Of a stretch of DNA of 41,557 bases, positions 36,028-41,557 are shown piece after piece. The position numbers and the translations under genes were made by a program. The notes below the pieces were generated by a model that did not search any database, was not told the DNA's origin, and saw nothing but the letters and a program-made list of their open reading frames with translations. Numbering within the stretch: position 1 is the first letter of the stretch; every line of letters begins with the position of its first letter. The stretch is taken from NCBI GenBank assembly GCA_040880805.1, contig JBBDHW010000069.1:1-41557 (forward strand), read 5' to 3'. The DNA is from Acidimicrobiia bacterium (GTDB lineage Bacteria; Actinomycetota; Acidimicrobiia; IMCC26256; DASPTH01).

Positions 36028-36606
36028 ATGATCACGAGCCATCCGCTCCGCGCGATCGCCGGCGTGGCGATCGCACTCGGCGTGCTCGCGGTGGCGCCAC
36101 CCGCCTTCGCGGCGACCACCCCGACGACGACGAGGCCCGCCCAAAAAGCATTCAACGCCTACCGCTCGTGCATGAAGGCACACGGCGTGAAGCTCACCGT
36201 TCCCACCGGCGGTCGAAACAACCCCGACGCCAACCCTCCTGGTGGGGTGCCCCCGAACGGCGCGGCGGCCGCCGCTTCCGGCTCCGGCTCGGGGACGTTC
36301 GTGCCGCCAAACCTCCCCAAGGGCGTGACCCTCAAGAAGTACCAAGCCGCGCAGAAGGCGTGCCAGAGCAAGCTCCCCGCCGGTGGCTTCGGCGGCTCCG
36401 GCGGCGCGCAGTCGGGTCAGTTCCAGGCCTACTTGAGCTGCCTCGGTGACCACGGCGTGAAAGTGCCCTCGTCCGCCGCTCTGCGCAACCTCGACCGCAA
36501 CGACCCCACCTTCCAGGCCGCCGACCAGATATGCGGAGCGCTGCTCCCCGACGGGGCCGCCCCGCCGGGAAACGCGACGTCGACGCCGAGCGGCAACGCC
36601 ACCTGA
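36028..36606 (+). CDS. Secreted protein with two Cys-x3-HGVK repeats
   Basis: This 192-aa exported protein has a signal peptide (IAGVAIALGVLAVAPPAFA, cleavage near Ala-Ala-Thr). The mature part carries a twice-repeated unit, YRSCMKAHGVKL and YLSCLGDHGVKV, separated by Gly/Pro-rich linkers and further cysteines (QKACQSKL, ADQICGALL), so four cysteines could form two disulfides. Proteins of this type are common next to two-component/MacB clusters in actinobacteria, but the function is not known. ATG 36028 is 12 bp after the previous stop, with a GGAAGG upstream, so it is the last gene of the efflux operon. Confidence 0.75.
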   Translation: MITSHPLRAIAGVAIALGVLAVAPPAFAATTPTTTRPAQKAFNAYRSCMKAHGVKLTVPTGGRNNPDANPPGGVPPNGAAAAASGSGSGTFVPPNLPKGVTLKKYQAAQKACQSKLPAGGFGGSGGAQSGQFQAYLSCLGDHGVKVPSSAALRNLDRNDPTFQAADQICGALLPDGAAPPGNATSTPSGNAT

Positions 36607-36706
36607 GGCTGGACGTGATGCCAGGTCCACCCAGCTCAGTATCAGCGAATGATCGCGGACGAAACGGCGGATCCAGTGGTCGCGGCGCGAGTGCGAGAAT
36701 GACAGG

Positions 36707-37021
36707 GTGCCGCTCAGACCGGACGTCGATGTTGACGAGGAAGCGCTGCGCGACTTCTGCCGCCGCAACGGCATCCGGCAGCTCGCGCTGTTCGGATCTG
36801 CCTTGCGCGACGACTTCCGTCCTGACAGCGACATCGACTTGCTTGTCGAGTTCGAGCCAGGATCCACGCCTGGAATGATCCGTCTCTCGGCCATGGAGCG
36901 AGAACTACACGCGATGTTTGGCGGGCGCCGAGTCGATCTCCGTACCTACGGCGACCTCAGCCGCTACTTCCGCGACAAGGTCCGCTCGACCGCCACCCCT
37001 CTCTATGACGCTGTCGGCTGA
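36707..37021 (+). CDS. mntA: MntA-type nucleotidyltransferase antitoxin
   Basis: This 104-aa protein has the minimal nucleotidyltransferase fold: LALFGSALRDDFRPDSDIDL gives the GSx10DxD motif with both acidic residues, followed by RRVDLRTYGDL for the third acid. MntA antitoxins add AMP to the Tyr of the partner HEPN toxin, blocking its RNase. GTG 36707 has no strong ribosome site. Its 3' end overlaps the toxin gene by 17 bases, the usual antitoxin-first order. Such pairs occur widely in accessory DNA and some act against phage. Confidence 0.93.
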   Translation: MPLRPDVDVDEEALRDFCRRNGIRQLALFGSALRDDFRPDSDIDLLVEFEPGSTPGMIRLSAMERELHAMFGGRRVDLRTYGDLSRYFRDKVRSTATPLYDAVG

Positions 37022-37337
37022 CGACATACGCCTCCGACACCTGCGAGACGCGGCGGCAAGCGCGATCGCGTTTACGCAGGGGCGCGACCGGGCTGATCTC
37101 GATGACGACGAGATGTTGCGGCTCGCGTTGACGAAGCTCGTCGAGATTGTCGGTGAAGCTGCAAAACAGGTCAGCAGCGAAACTCGCGCTCGATACCCGC
37201 GCCTTCAGTGGATCGATGCGGCGCGCATGCGCGACCGTCTTGTGCATCACTACTTCGACATCGACACCGACGTGCTCTGGGCCACCGTCACCGAGGACCT
37301 GCCCGCGGTGCTCGACGCACTCGGGCCGCTCGAGTAA
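37005..37337 (+). CDS. hepT: HepT-type HEPN RNase toxin
   Basis: This 110-aa HEPN protein (DUF86 type) is mostly helical and carries the RNase motif RDRLVHHYF (Rx4HxY), in which the Arg/His act in RNA cleavage and the Tyr is the AMP acceptor for MntA. Other family parts are LALTKLVEIVGEAAKQVS and LPAVLDALGPLE. ATG 37005 lies within the end of mntA. The last 82 bases are the beginning of the direct repeat whose other copy is at 28821. Confidence 0.93.
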   Translation: MTLSADDIRLRHLRDAAASAIAFTQGRDRADLDDDEMLRLALTKLVEIVGEAAKQVSSETRARYPRLQWIDAARMRDRLVHHYFDIDTDVLWATVTEDLPAVLDALGPLE

Positions 37338-37539
37338 CGCGCATCCATCCCTACTTTCATCCCTACAACTGGATGGAAAGCCCGTGATTGGGAAGACGCA
37401 CTGGTCGCGAAAGCGCACGTCAGAGCACTGCAACGCAACGTGTGGACTCCCGTGGAGGCCCTCCACGATCTTCGAAGGAACCAGCGAGATCCAGCGTCTG
37501 GTCATCGCGCGCGCCATCTCCGGCATGCACATTCGGTGA
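37256..37539 (+). repeat. Right copy of the 285-bp direct repeat
   Basis: This matches 28821-29105 over its whole length in direct orientation. Here the repeat starts inside intact hepT, continues through 106 bases of non-coding DNA and ends with the acyl-CoA dehydrogenase tail. Its position at the end of a complete gene marks it as the older copy. Confidence 0.85.
37444..37539 (+). pseudogene. Acyl-CoA dehydrogenase C-terminal fragment (right copy)
   Basis: The frame TIFEGTSEIQRLVIARAISG ends at TGA 37537-37539. As in the left copy, about 30 codons of the conserved end of an acyl-CoA dehydrogenase remain. It suggests the MNT-HEPN pair once inserted into, or replaced, most of such a gene. 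Confidence 0.7.
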
Positions 37540-37640
37540 TTCCAGGTTCCGGGCTCCGCAGCCGATTTTCGAGCGTCGCCACTTCGTTGGGACGACGTCG
37601 ACCGTGATCGCCTCATCATCGACGGCAGCGCGTGCGCGGT

Positions 37641-37783
37641 GACGGCCAACCAGTTGTGAGGACGTTCCGACAAAGACGGCCAACGCGCGCGTCGTCACGC
37701 TCGACGAACGCACCGTGACAGAGATCGGGCAACGGCGTATCCAACGCGAGGGGTGTCGCCCGGAATCAGGTGCGCGGCTGTGA
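37641..37783 (+). pseudogene. Possible tyrosine recombinase fragment
   Basis: A short frame after TGA 37640 includes VPTKTANARVVTLDERTVTE, resembling the segment of phage-type integrases that precedes the catalytic His/Arg (PKT...R.V.LD..T). No catalytic residues are included, and the frame closes at 37783. It may be an integrase relic of a lost element; the match is short and could be chance. Confidence 0.35.
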
Positions 37784-37787
37784 TCTT

Positions 37788-37808
37788 ACTATTGCCATCG
37801 TCAATAGT
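37788..37808. promoter_or_regulatory. Perfect inverted repeat, candidate operator of the HicA-like/HTH pair
   Basis: ACTATTG and CAATAGT form a perfect 7-bp inverted repeat with a seven-base centre, 12 bp before the GTG at 37820. It is A/T-rich in a G/C-rich setting, as expected for a toxin-antitoxin operator bound by the HTH product encoded at 37921. Function is inferred. Confidence 0.5.
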
Positions 37809-37819
37809 TGAGTGCTGGA

Positions 37820-37915
37820 GTGAGGTCGAGCGAGCTGGTCCGGCACGCGGAGCGCCAGGGTTGGCGCGCCAAGCAGACGAAAGGTGGCTTCATCTGGCCG
37901 CCACCGAAGGGGTGA
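37820..37915 (+). CDS. Short HicA-like ORF (31 aa)
   Basis: The frame GTG 37820 to TGA 37915 encodes RSSELVRHAERQGW followed by RAKQTKGGFIWPPPKG. The first part matches the start of HicA-type RNA-binding toxins (SS.EL.R...R.GW.....KG). It is about half the usual length and lacks the catalytic His found shortly after the Gly-Trp, so it is either a truncated toxin or a mini-protein of a related family. It lies 5 bp before the helix-turn-helix gene and just after a palindromic operator-like repeat, the arrangement of a toxin-antitoxin operon. Confidence 0.45.
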   Translation: MRSSELVRHAERQGWRAKQTKGGFIWPPPKG

Positions 37916-37920
37916 CTTGA

Positions 37921-38475
37921 ATGCGTTGGACGGTGAGTTTCGAAGTGCACGGCGAAGCCCCCGCGAGGCTCGACGACGCCCTCGAGGAATTCGTGGACCT
38001 CTTGGTCGATCGCGGTGGTGCGGTCAGTTGTTCGACCGCGGGAGATCGGTACGGCGCGACGTTCAGCCTCGAGGAAGGCGTCGAGAATGCAACAGCGGCC
38101 GTGGCACTCGGTCACGACGTCTTCACCGCCCTTGCTGAGAAGGCGGGGCTGCCGCGCTGGCCGGTTGTGCGTGCCGAAGCGCTCAGGTTCGATGAGCTCG
38201 ACCGTGAGATCGAAACGCCGAACTTCCCAGGACTCGTCGGCGTGAGCGAGATCGCTGACATCCTCGGGGTCACGCGCCAGCGCGCATCCGCACTCGCGAA
38301 GACACCGGCGTTCCCGGCTGCTGTCGCAACGCTCGCTTCCGGACCCGTCTGGACGCGGCCGAGCTTGAATCGATTCGTCGAGGAATGGCCACGCAAGGAG
38401 GGCCGACCACCGAAGTCGCCTTCTGGAAGCCGGCGATCGTCGACCAGCCCGGCGACTGCGCGTACAAGCTCGTAG
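37921..38475 (+). CDS. Helix-turn-helix protein, possible antitoxin
   Basis: This 184-aa protein starts at ATG 37921 with AAGGGG eight bases upstream. Residues 1-95 form an alpha/beta domain (MRWTVSFEVHGEAPARLDDA, an antitoxin-like N-terminus). Residues about 103-150 are an excisionase/MerR-type helix-turn-helix: LVGVSEIADILGVTRQRASA, then GPVWTRPSLNRFVEEW as the wing. The last 30 residues are Ser/Arg-rich and may be poorly conserved. It follows the short HicA-like ORF and an inverted repeat that it may bind. It could also be a stand-alone regulator. Confidence 0.7.
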   Translation: MRWTVSFEVHGEAPARLDDALEEFVDLLVDRGGAVSCSTAGDRYGATFSLEEGVENATAAVALGHDVFTALAEKAGLPRWPVVRAEALRFDELDREIETPNFPGLVGVSEIADILGVTRQRASALAKTPAFPAAVATLASGPVWTRPSLNRFVEEWPRKEGRPPKSPSGSRRSSTSPATARTSS

Positions 38476-38506
38476 GCCCTTGTCCTTGAGATGCCCGACT
38501 GTTGGC

Positions 38507-38538
38507 GATCGGCCGTTTCGAGGTGGCCGCGGCCGATC
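38507..38538. terminator. Candidate bidirectional terminator hairpin
   Basis: GATCGGCC and GGCCGATC form a perfect 8-bp stem with a 16-nt loop between two converging genes (stop codons at 38475 and 38599). No T-run follows on either strand, so termination is only a suggestion from position and symmetry. Confidence 0.4.
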
Positions 38539-38598
38539 CTGCGCCTCATGATTCGGGAACTACCCCCGGGATAGCTCCCACATCACTCCGCGTGCTGC

Positions 38599-38877
38599 TC
38601 ACCGAGACCGGTAGATCTTGCTCCGGTGATCGATCGCGAAGATCGTGACTGTACGGACTTTGTCGTCGATCTCGTAGACGATCCTGTAGTCACCACGGTT
38701 CGCGCTGTGCTTACCCTCGAGCTCGAAACGAAGCTCGTGACCGACGCGTCGAGGGTTGTCAGCGAGGCCGCCGTACACGAACTCCACGACCGCCGTCGCT
38801 ACCTTCTCGGGAAGCTTCGCCAAGTCCCGTAGTGCGCTGGGCGACCACGCGATCTCGAACGGCTTGCCCGTGGTCAC
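38599..38877 (-). CDS. relE: RelE/ParE-family toxin
   Basis: This 92-aa protein has the RelE fold: FEIAWSPSALRDLAKLPEKV at the start, the conserved Leu-Glu-Gly-Lys near the middle (FELEGKHSANRGDYRIVYEI) and a C-terminus with VTIFAIDHRSKIYR. These include the basic and Tyr residues used for ribosome-dependent mRNA cutting in RelE. GTG 38877 overlaps the antitoxin stop by four bases (GTGA), the typical antitoxin-first order. A ParE-like gyrase toxin is the alternative, but GDYRIVYEI and the short size fit RelE better. Confidence 0.92.
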   Translation of the reverse strand: MTTGKPFEIAWSPSALRDLAKLPEKVATAVVEFVYGGLADNPRRVGHELRFELEGKHSANRGDYRIVYEIDDKVRTVTIFAIDHRSKIYRSR

Positions 38878-39158
38878 GAACGCTTGATCCGACCGAGTGC
38901 CTCGTCTCGGCTCAAGCGAATCGCCCTGCCCGACTCCGCCTCCCGCTGAGCGCGCCGGATGGATCGCATCAAGGCCGGATCACTCAGGATCTCCAACGTC
39001 TCCTCGAGCGACTCCAGGTCCTCGATGCTGAGCATCACGGCCGCGGGCCGTCCGTGCTTGGTGATCACGACTCGGCCGTGCTCGCGTTCGAGCCGTTCGA
39101 CCACTTCCGACAGCCGATTTTTCGCGTCGGCGAGGGGAACGTGATCAGCAAACGTCAT
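38874..39158 (-). CDS. Phd/YefM-family antitoxin
   Basis: This 94-aa antitoxin begins at ATG 39158 with the YefM/Phd DNA-binding part VPLADAKNRLSEVVERLERE, then GRVVITKHGRPAAVMLSIED. The C-terminal half is helical and charged (RRAQREAESGRAIRLSRDEA), the toxin-binding part. A longer upstream frame exists but is not family-like. The promoter appears very close: TATAGT lies about 12 bp before the ATG, inside TAGCTATAGTTCTGGCTA, a near-palindrome that may be the operator. Confidence 0.92.
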   Translation of the reverse strand: MTFADHVPLADAKNRLSEVVERLEREHGRVVITKHGRPAAVMLSIEDLESLEETLEILSDPALMRSIRRAQREAESGRAIRLSRDEALGRIKRS

Positions 39159-39369
39159 AGCCAGAACTATAGCTAGAACACGGAGGGCGTGGAAGGCCGC
39201 GATGCCGCGCGCACTCGAGAGAGCGAACACGCTCCATCCTCGCCCGGCCGAGGCGGAACAGCCCCTCGAGTAGCCGCCGCGACCTGACGGCCGCCCAGCC
39301 GCAGAAGTCCGCTCACCGCGTCGCGGGCAGCTAGGTTGTCGCCGCCACCGACGCAAAGGGGCACGGGGA
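39159..39369. promoter_or_regulatory. Divergent promoter region (antitoxin and succinate dehydrogenase)
   Basis: These 211 bp separate the leftward toxin-antitoxin pair from the rightward sdh genes. The left end has the TATAGT-containing near-palindrome at about 39157-39175. Toward sdh there is a TAGGTT at about 39331-39336 that could be a -10 element. The stretch also marks the boundary between accessory DNA and likely core genome. Confidence 0.4.
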
Positions 39370-40158
39370 ATGACGGCTGCCACGGATCAGTTGCGGGTGC
39401 GCGACGCGCGGCTTCCGGAAGCAAGCGTCGCCCGCCGGAACGATCGATGGTGGGTCGCACCAGTGTTCACGGTGCTCGTGCTCGGCGCGTTCGTGATCTA
39501 CGGCCTCTACGTCACGTTCGTCAACAAGAACTACTTCGCGGATCCCTACCTCTCGCCCTTCTACTCACCGTGCCTGGCCACGAATTGCCAGGGCCCCTCG
39601 TGGAATGTCGTCGGGAGCTGGTGGACGATCTCTCCCGCGCTGATCATCCTGCCGATACCGCTTGGCTTCCGGCTCACCTGTTACTACTACCGCAAGGCGT
39701 ACTACCGGGCGTTCTTCTGGTCGCCGCCCGCCTGTGCCATCCCCGACGCCCGGTCGCGCTACTCGGGCGAGTCGCGGTTCCCCTTCATCCTCCAGAACGT
39801 CCACCGCTTCTTCTTCTACCTCGTGTTGCCGTTCCCGTTCATCTTGTTGTTCGACGCCATCGAGGCGTTCGACTTCCCCGACGGCTTCGGTATGGGCCTG
39901 GGCACGCTGATCCTGCTCACCAACGCCCTGTTGCTCGGCGCCTACGTGTTCTCGTGCCACTCGTGCCGACACCTCTGCGGCGGGCGCCTCGACCTGCTGT
40001 CGCGATCACCGCGCCGGTACCAGGCATGGAAGTTCGTCTCGGTGCTCAACGAACGCCACATGCTGATCGCGTGGGTGAGCCTCTTCGCCGTTGCCCTCAC
40101 CGACGTGTACATCCGCCTCGTCGCGAACGGCACGATCACCGACCCGCGGATCTTCTGA
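39370..40158 (+). CDS. Succinate dehydrogenase membrane anchor subunit (mycobacterial Sdh1 type)
   Basis: This 262-aa integral membrane protein has about five TM segments (near 28-50, 78-100, 150-172, 178-200 and 230-250). It resembles the anchor subunit that precedes the flavoprotein in mycobacterial Sdh1 (Rv0249c-like). Conserved-looking features are PYLSPFYSPC, WWTISPALIILPIPLGFRLT, CYYYRKAYYRAFFWSPPAC, the histidine QNVHRFFFYLVL and SCHSCRHLCGG. It would hold the enzyme in the membrane and pass electrons from succinate to quinone. ATG 39370 has a GGGG-rich ribosome site, and its TGA overlaps the sdhA ATG. Confidence 0.88.
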   Translation: MTAATDQLRVRDARLPEASVARRNDRWWVAPVFTVLVLGAFVIYGLYVTFVNKNYFADPYLSPFYSPCLATNCQGPSWNVVGSWWTISPALIILPIPLGFRLTCYYYRKAYYRAFFWSPPACAIPDARSRYSGESRFPFILQNVHRFFFYLVLPFPFILLFDAIEAFDFPDGFGMGLGTLILLTNALLLGAYVFSCHSCRHLCGGRLDLLSRSPRRYQAWKFVSVLNERHMLIAWVSLFAVALTDVYIRLVANGTITDPRIF

Positions 40159-41557
40159 TGGCCGACTACGAGACGCACGAGTTCGACGTCATCGTCGTGG
40201 GGGCGGGAGGCGCGGGCCTGCGCGCGGCGATCGAAGCCTCCGCGAAGGGTGCACGCACCGCGCTCATCTGCAAGTCGCTGCTCGGCAAAGCACACACGGT
40301 GATGGCCGAAGGGGGGATCGCCGCAGCGCTCGGCCATGTGTACCCCGAAGACAACTGGCAGGTGCACTTCCGCGACACCATGCGGGGAGGCAAGTTCGTC
40401 AACAACTACGCGATGGCGCAGATCCATGCCCAAGAGGCAACCGACCGGGTGCTCGAGCTCGAGGATTGGGGCGCGCTCTTCGACCGCACTCCCGACGGCC
40501 GCATCCTCCAGCGCGACTTCGGTGGTCACAAGTACGCCCGGCTCGCGCACGTGGGTGACCGCACCGGGCTCGAGATGATCCGCACGCTGCAGCAGCACGC
40601 CGTCCACCAGGGCATCGAAGTGTTCATGGAGTGCACCATCCTCCGACTGCTCAAGGACGGTGACCGCATCGCGGGTGCCTTTGGCTACTGGCGGGAAACC
40701 GGTCGCTTCGTAGCTTTCCGGGCTCCCGCCGTCGTGCTCGCCACGGGTGGGATCGGCAAGGCCTACAAGATCACCTCGAACTCGTGGGAGTACACCGGGG
40801 ATGGCCACGCGCTCGCGCTCTGGGCGGGTGCCGATCTCATCGACATGGAGTTCGTGCAGTTCCACCCCACCGGAATGGTGTGGCCCTTGTCGGTGCGGGG
40901 GATCCTCGTCACCGAGGGGGTGCGCGGCGACGGCGGCGTGCTCAAGAACTCACTGGGCGAACGATTCATGTTCCGGTACATCCCTCCGATGTTCGCGGCC
41001 GAGACCGCCGAAACCGAGGAGGAAGCCGACCGCTGGTACACGGACAAGCAGACCGCGCGCCGCACCCCCGACCTCCTCCCCCGCGACGAGGTGGCGCGTG
41101 CGATCAACAGCGAGGTCAAGGCCGGTCGGGGAAGTCCCCACGGGGGAGTGTTCCTCGACATCGCGAGCCGTCGCGACGCGGACTACATCATCCGCCGGCT
41201 GCCGTCCATGTACCACCAGTTCCTCGAGCTCGCCGACGTCGACATCACGAAGGAAGCGATGGAGGTCGGACCCACCGCCCATTACATGATGGGTGGGGTG
41301 CGAGTCGACGCCGAGAGCCAGGAATCTACGGTCCCCGGGTTGTTCGCCGCCGGCGAGTGCGCAGCCGGCTTGCACGGGGCCAACCGGCTCGGGGGCAACT
41401 CGCTCTCCGATCTCGTTGTGTTCGGCCGGCGCGCGGGACAGTACGCGGCCGAGTACGCCGCCGGGCTGGCCGCGCGCCCCACGGTCGATGCCGGCGAGAT
41501 CGACGAGATCGCACGGCAGGCCGTACAGCCGTTCGCCGCCGAAGGCGGCGCCAACCC
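40158..41557 (+). CDS. sdhA: Succinate dehydrogenase/fumarate reductase flavoprotein subunit (partial at right edge)
   Basis: The first 466 codons of the FAD subunit are present and the frame continues past the window. The dinucleotide-binding motif VIVVGAGGAGLRAAIEAS is at about 11-28, and the likely covalent FAD His is His46 in AHTVMAEGG. The active-site block FVQFHPTGM and VTEGVRGDGG follow, with GGVFLDI, the HYMMGG motif and ANRLGGNSLSDLVVFGRRAG further on. It oxidises succinate in the TCA cycle. ATG 40158 overlaps the anchor gene stop (TGATG), so the two are co-translated; the iron-sulfur subunit is expected just outside. Confidence 0.95.
   Translation, partial: MADYETHEFDVIVVGAGGAGLRAAIEASAKGARTALICKSLLGKAHTVMAEGGIAAALGHVYPEDNWQVHFRDTMRGGKFVNNYAMAQIHAQEATDRVLELEDWGALFDRTPDGRILQRDFGGHKYARLAHVGDRTGLEMIRTLQQHAVHQGIEVFMECTILRLLKDGDRIAGAFGYWRETGRFVAFRAPAVVLATGGIGKAYKITSNSWEYTGDGHALALWAGADLIDMEFVQFHPTGMVWPLSVRGILVTEGVRGDGGVLKNSLGERFMFRYIPPMFAAETAETEEEADRWYTDKQTARRTPDLLPRDEVARAINSEVKAGRGSPHGGVFLDIASRRDADYIIRRLPSMYHQFLELADVDITKEAMEVGPTAHYMMGGVRVDAESQESTVPGLFAAGECAAGLHGANRLGGNSLSDLVVFGRRAGQYAAEYAAGLAARPTVDAGEIDEIARQAVQPFAAEGGAN

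Overview
High-GC chromosomal DNA, most likely from an actinobacterium. The support is the strong G/C bias at third codon positions, GTG/TTG starts, a MobF relaxase of actinobacterial style, and a mycobacterial-type succinate dehydrogenase (membrane anchor followed by flavoprotein) at the right edge. A placement near the Acidimicrobiia is inference only. No rRNA, tRNA or CRISPR array was seen. The right end (39.4-41.6 kb) looks like conserved core; everything to its left is accessory.

Left region (1-10.1 kb). A leftward gene leaves the window at base 1. It joins a PD-(D/E)XK nuclease-like N-terminus to a long helical TPR-like body. Upstream of it lie two rightward group II introns, one complete (about 2616-4946) and one lacking its 5' ribozyme domains (about 4947-6516). 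Next come a leftward MobF relaxase/helicase and a 65-aa excisionase-like helix-turn-helix gene, the remains of a conjugative or mobilisable element.

Centre (10.2-24.5 kb). This is the main point of the window: one rightward run of tightly spaced or overlapping genes that looks like a composite anti-phage system. In order: SNF2 helicase with a DUF3883 nuclease-like tail; a 68-aa protein; an AAA15/OLD-like ATPase; a Toprim-like DUF4276 protein; a DUF1156 adenine methyltransferase with Zn-ribbons; a 40-aa ORF linked by ATGA overlaps on both sides; a DUF499 ATPase; a DUF262-DUF1524 (GmrSD-like) endonuclease; and a protein with one long hydrophobic segment. A plausible logic, by inference: methylation marks self, DUF499 and the helicase survey or translocate, and several nuclease-like domains attack unmodified DNA, with the last protein as a possible membrane effector.

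Right accessory region (24.5-39.2 kb). A transposase relic (ISL3-like) precedes a leftward set of exported proteins: a lipoprotein, then an SGNH hydrolase overlapped by a second lipoprotein. An IstB relic follows. A 285-bp direct repeat, made of a HepT tail plus an acyl-CoA dehydrogenase tail, occurs at 28.8 and 37.3 kb. Between the copies sits a response regulator/histidine kinase pair with a MacB-type efflux set (membrane fusion protein, ATPase, permease, two small exported proteins) and an MNT-HEPN toxin-antitoxin pair. To the right are an integrase-like relic, a short HicA-like ORF with a helix-turn-helix partner behind an inverted-repeat operator, and a leftward Phd/YefM-RelE pair. The succinate dehydrogenase genes close the window.
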